In this document: positions 1 through 9,118 of the stretch, in pieces | How the letters are laid out: each line of letters begins with the position of its first letter | How positions within the stretch are numbered: position 1 is the stretch's first letter | From: Acidimicrobiia bacterium | GTDB taxonomy: Bacteria; Actinomycetota; Acidimicrobiia; Spongiisociales; UBA5794 | Length of the DNA: 53,863 bases | Direction: 5' to 3' | Assembly (NCBI GenBank): GCA_030064765.1 | Contig: JASJEG010000004.1 | Location: 1-53,863, forward strand | Notes under the pieces: generated by a model | Told to the model about the DNA's origin: nothing | What the model saw: only the letters and a program-made list of their open reading frames with translations | The model's database searches: none | Translations under genes and position numbers: made by a program

Positions 1-1
1 T

Positions 2-151
2 TCGATCTTCGAGACGGACATAGACAAGTTGGCAACAGCGAAAGTGACTCTGGGCTGCAACCCGCCTGCCAACGATCACTTCTGCCCTGACGACCCGGTG
101 ACCCGCGGACAGATGGCGGCGTTCTTGGTACGGGCACTGGCTCTCGGATAG
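2..151 (+). CDS. C-terminal fragment of an SLH-like repeat protein (5' truncated by window edge)
   Basis: Open frame from window start, ...LGCNPPANDHFCPDDPVTRGQMAAFLVRALALG*, typical of actinobacterial SLH-like repeats. Confidence 0.75.
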   Translation, partial: SIFETDIDKLATAKVTLGCNPPANDHFCPDDPVTRGQMAAFLVRALALG

Positions 152-250
152 AGAGACGCCTATTGCCTATTGCGTGGCTTCCGGTGCGCTCAGCTCAGCC
201 GGGCGCACCGGTCGGGCTGCGCCGGCGCCAAGAAGCGGAGCTGTGCTGAG

Positions 251-742
251 CTAGGCCATCGCGGCCAGCAAATCGGGAACCTGGCTGAGTGAGCCCTTCA
301 TGCCCTCCTCGGCGCCCATCTCGATGAGTTGCTCCATTGCCTCGAGCGAGGGGAACATGGTCGTGATGACCATTCGGGTGGCGTCGCCGATGTCTGAGAT
401 GTCGACGCGACTGGTCATCGTCGGCATTCCCTCGACCTCGTTGCCGTCGTCGTCGAGGAAGCCGTCGCCGAGCTCGAGTGCCTTGGGCGGGTCGATGGCG
501 ATGAACTCGGAGAACCCGTGGTACTTCTCACCCTCAGGCCCGGTCATGTAGTAGCGCACCTTGCCGCCCGGGGTGAACTCGTGCTCGACAACCGTTGCCG
601 GATACTCGGGCGGGCCCCACCACTTCTCGAACAGGCGAGGGTCGGCCCACAACTGCCATACCCGTTCCGGGGTGGAGTCGAACTCCGCCGTGAACGACAT
701 GGTCAGCTTCTCGGGGTCCTTGTGGATAGCGGTGATGGTCAT
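251..742 (-). CDS. SRPBCC / AHSA1-type domain protein
   Basis: Motifs FDSTPERVWQLWADPRLFEKWWGP...; start taken at internal ATG 742, giving an ATGA overlap with the upstream arsR-like gene. Confidence 0.85.
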   Translation of the reverse strand: MTITAIHKDPEKLTMSFTAEFDSTPERVWQLWADPRLFEKWWGPPEYPATVVEHEFTPGGKVRYYMTGPEGEKYHGFSEFIAIDPPKALELGDGFLDDDGNEVEGMPTMTSRVDISDIGDATRMVITTMFPSLEAMEQLIEMGAEEGMKGSLSQVPDLLAAMA

Positions 743-1086
743 CGTGATTCTCCGGTTTCTAGAGCGAGAAGCTCGCCCATTCTGTTGACTCGCTGACGCC
801 ACAGCTCCTCGAACTGGTCGAGCAGCTGTGCCGCCTGGTTGATGGTTGCGATATCGGTGGTGACCAGCCGTTCCCGGCCGCGCCGGGTCTTGGTCACCAA
901 TCCGGCCCGCTCCAGGACCGAGACGTGCTTCTGCACAGCCGCAAAGCTCATCGCATAACCGGCGGCCAGCTCGGACACCGAGTGCTCGCCGGCAATGGCG
1001 CGCTTGACGATATCCCGCCGGGTCGCATCGGCCAGGGCGTGAAAGAGCAGATCAACTTGCTCGTCGGTCATCGTATCTACAACCAT
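739..1086 (-). CDS. ArsR-family winged-helix transcriptional regulator
   Basis: LLFHALADATRRDIVKRAIAGEHSVSELAAGYAMSFAAVQKHVSVLERAGLV; start at 1086 or 1071 rather than 1143. Confidence 0.88.
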   Translation of the reverse strand: MVVDTMTDEQVDLLFHALADATRRDIVKRAIAGEHSVSELAAGYAMSFAAVQKHVSVLERAGLVTKTRRGRERLVTTDIATINQAAQLLDQFEELWRQRVNRMGELLALETGESR

Positions 1087-1095
1087 ATGGTTGTA
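1078..1095. promoter_or_regulatory. Perfect 18-bp palindrome TACAACCATATGGTTGTA, probable ArsR operator
   Basis: Self-complementary sequence overlapping/just upstream of the arsR-like start codon. Confidence 0.7.
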
Positions 1096-1137
1096 TGTTA
1101 GCCGGGATCGGCGGCTTGGCAAGGGTGTCTCCCATCG

Positions 1138-2301
1138 GTGCATCCTCGTAGAGTGATCGTCGTGATCAGCCGTCCCCTCACGAAGCGACAGCTCAACCGC
1201 ACCACGCTGGCCCGACAGCTACTGCTGCAACGCAAGCCGCTCGGCGCTGTCGATGCGGTTCGTCGCGTGGTTGCCCTGCAAGCGCAGGAGCCCGCCTCGC
1301 CCTACATCGCACTGTGGAACCGGGTGGAGGGCTTCGACCCGGCGGAACTCGATGGGGCCTATGCCGATCGTTCGGTCATCAAGGCATCGTTGATGCGGAT
1401 CACACTCCACGCCGTTGCCGCCACCGACTACGCGACCTTCCAGCTTGGGATGTTGCGCACGCTGCGGGCTGCCCGGCTGAACGATCGCCGCTTCGAGTCA
1501 ACTGGTTTGTCGATATCGGAAGCCGATGCGCTGGTGCCGATCTTGCTCCAACTCCTCGCCGAGCCCCGCTCCCGCCAACAGATCGAGGAGATGCTCGAGA
1601 GCGAGCTTGGTGAAACTCCGGACAGGCACGTGTTCTGGGCGCTGCGCACCTTTTCCCCTCTGCTGCATGCTCCCACCGGTGGGCCGTGGTCGTTCACGAG
1701 CAATGCTCCCTCGTACCAGGCCGCGCCTTTCGACCGGACCGAGACGGATCAGGCGGCGGCACTGCAGCACCTCATCTGGCGCTACCTCGAGGGGTTCGGT
1801 CCGGCTTCGCCTGCCGACTTCGCCCAGTTTGCGTTGCATCGGCAGGCGGAGATTCGCCCCGCACTGGCGGGCCTGGCCGATCGCCTCGTCACCATCGACG
1901 GGCCCAACGGGAAACTGCTCGACATCCCCAACGGTCACGTTGCCGATAGCGACGCCGCCGCTCCGCCCCGCTTGCTCCCGATGTGGGACAGCACGCTGCT
2001 CGCCTATAGGGACAGAAGCCGAATCATCCCCGAGGAGCACCGCCGGACGGTCATTCGGCGCAACGGTGATGTGCTTCCCACCGTGCTGGTCGATGGCTAC
2101 GTCGCCGGTGTGTGGAGATCGATCGAGGACGGAATCGAAGTCACAGCGTTCCGCCGATTGAGCGATGCTGAGTGGACCGGGCTGGCTGAGGAGGCCGCCG
2201 GCCTCGTCGCATTCCTGTCCGCTCGCGAGCCCCTGGTGTACTCCCGCTACGGCAACTGGTGGAAGGACATGCCGGGGGAGCGGCGGCTTCTGGCGGCGTG
2301 A
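1138..2301 (+). CDS. Winged helix DNA-binding domain-containing protein (HTH_42-type)
   Basis: N-terminal LTKRQLNRTTLARQLLLQRKPLGAVDAVRRVVALQAQEPASPYIALWNR is characteristic; start uncertain (1138 or GTG near 1162). Confidence 0.8.
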   Translation: MHPRRVIVVISRPLTKRQLNRTTLARQLLLQRKPLGAVDAVRRVVALQAQEPASPYIALWNRVEGFDPAELDGAYADRSVIKASLMRITLHAVAATDYATFQLGMLRTLRAARLNDRRFESTGLSISEADALVPILLQLLAEPRSRQQIEEMLESELGETPDRHVFWALRTFSPLLHAPTGGPWSFTSNAPSYQAAPFDRTETDQAAALQHLIWRYLEGFGPASPADFAQFALHRQAEIRPALAGLADRLVTIDGPNGKLLDIPNGHVADSDAAAPPRLLPMWDSTLLAYRDRSRIIPEEHRRTVIRRNGDVLPTVLVDGYVAGVWRSIEDGIEVTAFRRLSDAEWTGLAEEAAGLVAFLSAREPLVYSRYGNWWKDMPGERRLLAA

Positions 2302-2322
2302 GTTCTCCCGCCGTCGCCTTCT

Positions 2323-2375
2323 CCGTTCTTGCGTAGAAACGTCGCCTATACAGCTACGGATGTACGCAAGAACGG
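2323..2375. repeat. 13-bp perfect inverted repeat with 27-nt loop between convergent genes
   Basis: CCGTTCTTGCGTA (2323-2335) / TACGCAAGAACGG (2363-2375). Confidence 0.8.
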
Positions 2376-2380
2376 TTGGG

Positions 2381-3334
2381 CTACCTCTGTTCGCGGAAGT
2401 AGGGGAGACCCAATGCTGCCGGGGCACCGAGGAACCTGGCTCGCTTGCCGCTGGTGAGGGCCAGCATGGCGACGATGGCCAGGATGAACGGCAGCATCGC
2501 CAGCAGATTCGACGGCACGTTGGACCATGGCTCACCGAGGGTTTGCAGGGTGAACTGGATCCGCTCGGCAGCTCCGAACAGGTAGGCAGCAAACAGGGCT
2601 CGCGACGGTCTCCAACTGGCCAGGATGACCAGGGCGATACAAATCCAGCCTGCCTGACCGATGGGCTCGTTCTGCCAGGTCGGCACCAGGGCCAGCGAGT
2701 AGTAGGCCCCGCCCAGACCGGCGAACGCGCCGCCAATCATGATGTGGATGTAGCGCACCCGAGCCACGTTGACACCGGCCGATTCTGCGCTGGCGGGATC
2801 TTCGCCGACGGCGCGGAGTGAAAGCCCCATGCGGGTCCGGAAGACGTAGAAGCTCGCCGCCGCCACCGTGATCCAGGACACGTAGACCATGATGTCGTGA
2901 CCGAACACCAGCGGTCCCAGGATCGGAATGTCGGCGAGGCCACCCTCGAGGATCGGCTCGAACGTCGCCTTCGACGGCTCGCCGACCAGCGGCTCGGACC
3001 CGGTCTCACCGAGGAAGCTCGACAAGCCGGTGCCGAAGATCGTGAGGGCAAGACCAGACACGATCTGACTCACCCGTAGCGTTACCGAGGCAAACGCATG
3101 AACCACCGACAGCGCGGCTCCGGCGAGCATGGCCACGATGACGCCGAGCAGCAGGTTCTCCGTGTTGAACGTCGCCCAGAAGCCGGCGACAGCCCCGACC
3201 AGCATCATGCCCTGCACACCGAGGTTCAAGTTGCCGGCGCGTTCCGTGATGATCTCGCCGACCGTTCCGAAGACCAGCGGTGTGCCCAGGCCGATCGCAG
3301 CGAACAAGGTGAGGATCAACGTTGACTCGTTCAT
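2381..3334 (-). CDS. ABC transporter permease, BMP/nucleoside family
   Basis: LNLGVQGMMLVGAVAGFW and related membrane motifs; adjacent to second permease, ATPase and BMP protein. Confidence 0.9.
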   Translation of the reverse strand: MNESTLILTLFAAIGLGTPLVFGTVGEIITERAGNLNLGVQGMMLVGAVAGFWATFNTENLLLGVIVAMLAGAALSVVHAFASVTLRVSQIVSGLALTIFGTGLSSFLGETGSEPLVGEPSKATFEPILEGGLADIPILGPLVFGHDIMVYVSWITVAAASFYVFRTRMGLSLRAVGEDPASAESAGVNVARVRYIHIMIGGAFAGLGGAYYSLALVPTWQNEPIGQAGWICIALVILASWRPSRALFAAYLFGAAERIQFTLQTLGEPWSNVPSNLLAMLPFILAIVAMLALTSGKRARFLGAPAALGLPYFREQR

Positions 3335-4452
3335 GCCTCACCTCCTTCCGCAGCCGCCACCGGCTGGGGTTTCTTCTCCGGTCTCCTGAGCCGATTGGCG
3401 ATGAAGAACTCACCGGCGACGGCAAAGATCAGGATTGCGCCCTGCAGCATCTCGACAGTTGCCGCCGGGACCCGGATCGACTGCAACGACGGGCCGGCGT
3501 TGTTGAGCGCACCCATCAGGATGCCAACAGGGACGACGGCGACCGGGTTCAATCGGGCCAGCGCGGCCACGATGATGCCGGTGAAGCCGAGGCCGAGGTC
3601 CAACGACCGGGGGTCGAGTGCCCCGACCGGCCCGGCGACGTACAGCGAGCCGGCCAGACCGGCGAATGCGCCAGACATCAGGAACACACCGAGGAACTTC
3701 CGGGGCACTGCGATGCCTGCATAGCGGGCCGTGTCGGACGAGTCACCGACGACTCGTACCTCGAATCCCCACTTCGTCTTGCTGATCAGGAACCAGGCGA
3801 GGATGGCGAACGCCACCGCAATGAAGAACCCGTAGTCGAGGCGCTGGGAATCGAGGATCTCCGGAATTCGCCCGCTGTCGGGGATGGGCCGGCCGCTCGG
3901 GAATTGGCTCACCTCGGGATCGCGCCACGGGCTGCTGCTCCCGAAGATCAGGTAGTACATGAAGTTGAGTGCGATGAAGTTCAACATCAGCGTGGTGATG
4001 ATCTCGTTCACACCCAGGTACACCTTGGGAACGGCCGAGACCGAAGCCCAGAAGGCGCCACCGACGGCACCGGCCAAGATGACCACCGGGATGGCAATCA
4101 GGGCCGGAGTCCCCGAGCCGAGGGCGATGCCGACACCGGCAGCAAAGACCGCGCCCATGATGAACTGACCTTCAGCACCGATGTTCCAGACCAGCATCTT
4201 GAACGCAACGGCCGCTGCGACGCCGGTGAGGATCAGCGGTGTTGCTGAGATGAGGGTCTCGCTGAGCCCGCGCTGCGAACCGAATGCGGTATCGACCATC
4301 TTGACGTACACCTCGCCGGGGCTGTTCCCGGTCAGGGCGAGGAAGATCGCTCCCACGATGAGAGCGAGTAGCACCGACGCAGCCGGAACGGCGAGGGTGA
4401 GACCCAGCGACGCGAGCCCGCGCGGTTCGACGATGATGCGACGTGTCGTCAT
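3331..4452 (-). CDS. ABC transporter permease, BMP/nucleoside family
   Basis: Permease with WNIGAEGQFIMGAVFA motif; 4-nt overlap with neighbour. Confidence 0.9.
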   Translation of the reverse strand: MTTRRIIVEPRGLASLGLTLAVPAASVLLALIVGAIFLALTGNSPGEVYVKMVDTAFGSQRGLSETLISATPLILTGVAAAVAFKMLVWNIGAEGQFIMGAVFAAGVGIALGSGTPALIAIPVVILAGAVGGAFWASVSAVPKVYLGVNEIITTLMLNFIALNFMYYLIFGSSSPWRDPEVSQFPSGRPIPDSGRIPEILDSQRLDYGFFIAVAFAILAWFLISKTKWGFEVRVVGDSSDTARYAGIAVPRKFLGVFLMSGAFAGLAGSLYVAGPVGALDPRSLDLGLGFTGIIVAALARLNPVAVVPVGILMGALNNAGPSLQSIRVPAATVEMLQGAILIFAVAGEFFIANRLRRPEKKPQPVAAAEGGEA

Positions 4453-5975
4453 GTCGCTGCCTCCTCCTTGTGCCCGGCCATTAGTAGGCCGAGGCGCTCG
4501 GGTGTCGCCTCCTCGGCCGGCATCCTTCCGGCGACTTGACCTTCGTAGAGAACGAGTACGCGGTCGGACAGAGCGAGCAACTCGTCGAGGTCTTCGGAGA
4601 TGAGCAGAACCGCCGTGCCTTTGGCCCGTTCCGCCAGTACCAGATTGCGGACCGCTTCGGTTGCTCCCACGTCGAGGCCGCGAGTCGGGGAGCGGGCGAT
4701 GAGCACTTTGGGGTTGAGCTCAACCTCGCGGGCCAGCAGTGCCTTCTGTAGGTTGCCGCCTGATAGCAGTCGGATCGGCAGGCCGGGACGGACCCCGCGG
4801 ATGTCGTACTTCTCGATCCACTTCTGGCCGCGCTCCTTGAAGACGCTCGCCGCCAGCATCAATCCCTTTGAGTAGGGCGGCTTGCGGTAAGCCTTGAGCC
4901 CGAGGTTGTCCTCGGTTGTCAGCCCGGGGGCAAGCCCCATACCGAGTCGGCTCTGCGGCACGTACGCAACACCGCGGTCGATCTTGTCGGCGACACTCAA
5001 GCTGGTTACGTCTTCACCATCGACGGTGACGGTGCCGGAGGTTGGGGTGCGCAGCCCGACGATCCCGTATGCGAGCTCGCGTTGCCCGTTGCCGGAGACC
5101 CCGGAGATCCCGAGGACTTCCCCGCCGCGAACTTCGAAGCTGATCCCGCGCACGGCTTCGAGCCCGCGGTCTCCGGCGACACGCACGTCGTCGACGATGA
5201 GCATGGCGTCGCCGACGTCGTGTTGGGCGTCGCGGGTGGGCAGCTCGAGATCGCGGCCCACCATCATGCGGGCCAGGTCGCGCGGTTCGGCGTCTGCCGT
5301 ATCGGCACCGCCGACGGTTGTCCCGTCACGAAGGACAGTGACACGATCCGACACCTGTTTGACTTCGTGCAGCTTGTGGGACACGAAGATCACCGAGCGT
5401 CCCTCGGACGCAAGCTGTCGCATCGTCTTGAACAGCTGCTGTGCTTCCTGCGGAGTCAGCACCGCAGTTGGCTCGTCGAGGATGAGGATCTTGGCCTGCC
5501 GGTACAGCAGCTTCAGGATCTCGACCCGCTGCTGCTCGCCAACCGAGAGCTGCCAGATGCGCGCCGCCGGATCAACGGGAAGCCCGTACTCCTCGCCGAG
5601 CTGACGGGCATCATCCTCCAATTCGGCTTGCGAGATGCTCATCCCGAGCTTGGGATGGCCGAGAGCGAGGTTCTCTGCCACAGTGAGGTTGGATACCAGA
5701 CGGAAGTGCTGATACACCATTCCGACACCGGCGGCGAGGGCGTCCTTTGGCGTCTTGAACACGGTGGGCGTGCCTTCGAAAAGGAACTCCCCGGCGTCGG
5801 GCCGGTAGAGGCCGGCGAGGATGGAGCACAGGGTGGATTTACCGGCGCCGTTCTCTCCGAGCAGGGCGTGCACTTCGCCCTTGCGTAACTGGAAGTTGAC
5901 GTTGTCGTTGGCCTTTACTCCGTAGAAGGCCTTGTCGATGTTCCGGAACTCAACTGCAAGGGTGCTATCGGCCAT
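4449..5975 (-). CDS. ABC transporter ATP-binding protein (two nucleotide-binding domains)
   Basis: GENGAGKSTL, LSVGEQQRVEILK, LILDEPTAVLTP and a second half with LLSGGNLQKALLAREV. Confidence 0.93.
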   Translation of the reverse strand: MADSTLAVEFRNIDKAFYGVKANDNVNFQLRKGEVHALLGENGAGKSTLCSILAGLYRPDAGEFLFEGTPTVFKTPKDALAAGVGMVYQHFRLVSNLTVAENLALGHPKLGMSISQAELEDDARQLGEEYGLPVDPAARIWQLSVGEQQRVEILKLLYRQAKILILDEPTAVLTPQEAQQLFKTMRQLASEGRSVIFVSHKLHEVKQVSDRVTVLRDGTTVGGADTADAEPRDLARMMVGRDLELPTRDAQHDVGDAMLIVDDVRVAGDRGLEAVRGISFEVRGGEVLGISGVSGNGQRELAYGIVGLRTPTSGTVTVDGEDVTSLSVADKIDRGVAYVPQSRLGMGLAPGLTTEDNLGLKAYRKPPYSKGLMLAASVFKERGQKWIEKYDIRGVRPGLPIRLLSGGNLQKALLAREVELNPKVLIARSPTRGLDVGATEAVRNLVLAERAKGTAVLLISEDLDELLALSDRVLVLYEGQVAGRMPAEEATPERLGLLMAGHKEEAAT

Positions 5976-6021
5976 TGCCGTAGCCTAGCGATTCGGATCG
6001 GAGCGCACCCTGGCAAAGAAG

Positions 6022-6047
6022 CGGGGCCCCGCATCCGCGGAGCCCCG
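6022..6047 (-). terminator. Hairpin with T-rich tail between BMP protein gene and ATPase gene
   Basis: Minus strand CGGGGCTCCGC-GGAT-GCGGGGCCCCG followed by CTTCTTTG. Confidence 0.65.
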
Positions 6048-6070
6048 ACTTGCTTCAGGTTGGGAGCGGA

Positions 6071-7195
6071 TCAGCCGGTCGGGCTGCCGATGACGCCCTC
6101 GACAAAGAAGTCCATCGAGAAGATGTCACCAAGCGGCTGCTCGGCGCCGTCCTGGTTCATGATCGGATCTGGGAAGACACTGAACGAACCATCGATGATC
6201 TGCGCCTTGCGCTCCTCGATCAGGTCGATCGTCGCCTGGTCGACCGAATCGCCGTATGGAGCGATGTCGACCATGCCGTCTGCCATGTTGCCGTAGTAGG
6301 CGGTGGCCTCCCAATTACCGGCGACGAAGTCCTCGACCGTCTTGAGGTAGTACGGGCCCCAGTCCCAGATGGCTGCTGTCAGCCATGCCGACGGTGCGAA
6401 CTCGGTCATGTCGGTGTTGTAGCCAACCCACTTGGCTCCCGCTGCCTCGGCCTCCTGGCCGGGTGCTGCGGAGTCCTGGTGCATGGCGATGACGTCTGCG
6501 CCCGCGTCGAGCAGCGACTTGGCCGCTGCGCCTTCCTTGGGCGGATCGAACCAGGTAGAGGTCCAGACGACCTGCACCTGTGCATCCGGGTTCACTTCCT
6601 GGGCGCCGAGAGTGAAGGCGTTGATGCCGCGCAGCACCTCGGGGATCGGGAAGGCAGCGACGTAACCGATGAGGTTGCTATCAGTGGCAGCGCCGGCGGC
6701 CATCCCGCTCAGGTAGCGGCCCTCTTCGGCGGCGCCGAAGTAGTTGCCCATGCCCGGGCCGGTCTTGAAGCCGGTCGCGTGCAAGAAGGCAACATCCGGG
6801 AAGTTCTCGGATGCGGCCAGCATCGGATCCATGTAGCCGAACGATGTGCCGAAGATGACCTGGTTGCCTGCGGCAGCGAGATCCTCGAACACGCGCTGCG
6901 AGTCAGAGCCCTCGGGGATGCTCTCCAGCGTTGTGATTTCGACGTTGGCGTTGGCTTCGAGGTACTGAGCGCCCTGGTCATGTGCCCAGGACCAGCCCTT
7001 GTCCGCTACCGGTCCGACGTGAACGAACGCAACCTTGATTGCTTCTGCGTCGTCCGCAGCTGCTGTCGTTTCGGTGTCGCCTGATGGCGCCGCGGTGGTG
7101 GCCGCGTCGCCCTCATCGTCGCCACCGCACGCGGCGGCGAGCAGCGACAGGGCGAGGACGAGAATGGCGATCAGCCGCCAGTTCCTTAGATTCAT
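6071..7195 (-). CDS. BMP-family ABC transporter substrate-binding lipoprotein
   Basis: Signal peptide with lipobox (LSLLAAACGG); IKVAFVHVGPVADKGWSWAHDQGAQYLE. Confidence 0.93.
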   Translation of the reverse strand: MNLRNWRLIAILVLALSLLAAACGGDDEGDAATTAAPSGDTETTAAADDAEAIKVAFVHVGPVADKGWSWAHDQGAQYLEANANVEITTLESIPEGSDSQRVFEDLAAAGNQVIFGTSFGYMDPMLAASENFPDVAFLHATGFKTGPGMGNYFGAAEEGRYLSGMAAGAATDSNLIGYVAAFPIPEVLRGINAFTLGAQEVNPDAQVQVVWTSTWFDPPKEGAAAKSLLDAGADVIAMHQDSAAPGQEAEAAGAKWVGYNTDMTEFAPSAWLTAAIWDWGPYYLKTVEDFVAGNWEATAYYGNMADGMVDIAPYGDSVDQATIDLIEERKAQIIDGSFSVFPDPIMNQDGAEQPLGDIFSMDFFVEGVIGSPTG

Positions 7196-7273
7196 AGAGT
7201 CTCCTTCTCCGCGATCGTTCCCGTTGCCGGGAAGGATCGATTGCGCTCTCATTTGGGGAGTGCGGCCCCCACT

Positions 7274-8281
7274 CTAGGAAGAGATCAGAGAAATGGCTCC
7301 ATCGGCGGCTTCGGGCGAGTGATCTTCCGGCGTCTCGGTGATGTCGATCAGTCGGGGTGAAGCCATCTGCTCAACCCGGCCTTCAGTGTCGACCACGCGG
7401 CCGACCATTCGCCAATGGCCCGCCGGTCGTCGCTTCCCGCGATACATCAGATCGTCGGCAGTATGGATCATCTCCTCGACTGATCCCGGCGGGACCCGGA
7501 AGGTAACAAATCCGGCCGTTGCCGTCACTACGGGAATGTCGGTCCTCGCCGCCAGGCTATGCCTGATTCGGTTCAGGACGGCAGTCGCCTCATGTGGTCC
7601 GGTATTGGGGAGAATGAGCGTGAACTCGTCCCCGCCGACACGGCCGGCGATGTCGGTCGATCGAATCGATTTACTGATTACTTCGCCGAATGCGCTCAGG
7701 ACGTTGTCGCCGACGATGTGTCCATGAACGTCGTTGACCCCCTTGAAATCGTCGAGGTCGAGGAATGCGATCGTCATCGGCAACCTGCTTGTCGCCGCGC
7801 CGACCCGGGCATGTTCCCCAGTCCGCTGCAGCGCTCCGGTGTTGAGCAAGCCGGTTAGCGAGTCACGACGAGTTGCCTCGTCCAACTCCAGCACAAGCCG
7901 CCGGAAAGTCTTGGTGAGGGCGATTCCGATTCCCAGCAGAATCGATCCCGACATGGCGGCCAGGATCACCCGGGATCCTTGTGTTGCGTTTGCGGCCTCG
8001 AGCTGTCGGATGGCCCACAGCCCCATGATCGCCACCCCGATGAACGATGCCTCGTAGGTGCGGCCCGCCCAGGTCACCGCCGCCACGATGACGTAGGCCC
8101 CGAGCAGAACGTGGGCGTCTGATCCGATGATCGTGTCGACCACCAGCAATCCGGCGGCGGCAACGATGGCGGAAACCAGCACCACCCAGCGGGGAGGGCA
8201 GATCCCGCGCGCCAGCACACCCCATGCTGGGACTTCGCTGTACGTCGGCGCCTGGCTGAGCCGTTCCCGGTGTAGAACCAT
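7274..8281 (-). CDS. Membrane-anchored diguanylate cyclase (GGDEF)
   Basis: N-terminal hydrophobic segments; DSLTGLLNTGALQR...IAGRVGGDEFTLILP. Confidence 0.92.
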   Translation of the reverse strand: MVLHRERLSQAPTYSEVPAWGVLARGICPPRWVVLVSAIVAAAGLLVVDTIIGSDAHVLLGAYVIVAAVTWAGRTYEASFIGVAIMGLWAIRQLEAANATQGSRVILAAMSGSILLGIGIALTKTFRRLVLELDEATRRDSLTGLLNTGALQRTGEHARVGAATSRLPMTIAFLDLDDFKGVNDVHGHIVGDNVLSAFGEVISKSIRSTDIAGRVGGDEFTLILPNTGPHEATAVLNRIRHSLAARTDIPVVTATAGFVTFRVPPGSVEEMIHTADDLMYRGKRRPAGHWRMVGRVVDTEGRVEQMASPRLIDITETPEDHSPEAADGAISLISS

Positions 8282-8288
8282 GGCAACG

Positions 8289-8315
8289 TAATCGGAAGGT
8301 CAACTGCCGGCTTTA
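8289..8315 (-). promoter_or_regulatory. Candidate sigma28-like promoter of the diguanylate cyclase (variant -10)
   Basis: Minus strand TAAA-N15-TCCGATTA-N7-ATG; -10 begins T instead of G. Confidence 0.5.
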
Positions 8316-8380
8316 GCCTGTTTCTACCAGGCGGAGGTAGGCAGGACAGGGCGAATAGGCGGAGAAGAGGCCGGCCTGGC

Positions 8381-9118
8381 TCAGAACACAACCGGTACCG
8401 ACAGCGCCATTGGCTTGTCGAGCCGACCGGCGAGCACGAGGCAGAACTCGATTGCGTCCATCTCGATCTTCACGCCATCGTCGCCGACCCGGTAACCGCC
8501 GCCCGCCGGGCCGTCGAGCAGCAACTGGAACGGCTCACCGTGGCGTTCGGCCCACTCGACAACAACATCCTCGACGATGCGCCCATCATGCCCGCGGGTC
8601 AGCACCAGCTCGCGGCCGGTTGCCGCAGCTATGTCGATGCGGTGCATCCACTGGTCCCGGGTGTAGACCCGATCGACGAGGTGGCCCATGGTCATCCGAT
8701 AGCCGACGCCGGTTGGAATCGGGATCCGCCGTGCGAGTGCTGGTGTTCGCTGGCGTCCCTTGATGGCTGCCGGGGCGACCTCTTGCAGCTGAGCGATGAG
8801 CTCGGAGGGGGAGTGGTGTCTCCGGGCGTCCACCTGTACCGCATTGATGCCGTCGATGTCCTCGACGTCCTCCCGGATAGCTATCCGCTTCCCCTTGACG
8901 AGCTGGCGAACACTCTCGGCAACCGATGCGTTGGCCTCGGCGGCTCCCAGTAGGTGGGCCACCATGAGGTGTACGTCCCAGTCGTCGCAGACCGTCTGCG
9001 TCGCCCAATCGTCAGGGGTCAGCTCGCCGAGCAGCTCGAACAGGCGTTGGTACTCGGTGTTCGCCAGCCCGGCCATCTCGGTGCGGTCTATTGGTTCAAT
9101 CGTTGTTGCGTCCTTCAC
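8381..9118 (-). CDS. Maleylpyruvate isomerase family mycothiol-dependent enzyme
   Basis: LANTEYQRLFELLGELTPDDWATQTVCDDWDVHLMVAHLLGAAEAN; GTG start with GTGA overlap to tetR-like gene. Confidence 0.85.
   Translation of the reverse strand: MKDATTIEPIDRTEMAGLANTEYQRLFELLGELTPDDWATQTVCDDWDVHLMVAHLLGAAEANASVAESVRQLVKGKRIAIREDVEDIDGINAVQVDARRHHSPSELIAQLQEVAPAAIKGRQRTPALARRIPIPTGVGYRMTMGHLVDRVYTRDQWMHRIDIAAATGRELVLTRGHDGRIVEDVVVEWAERHGEPFQLLLDGPAGGGYRVGDDGVKIEMDAIEFCLVLAGRLDKPMALSVPVVF

Noticed and set aside
1498-2736. 412-aa minus-strand ORF opposite the winged-helix gene
   Set aside because: Antisense GC-rich shadow ORF; low-complexity Arg/Pro/Ser composition and overlaps two better-supported genes.
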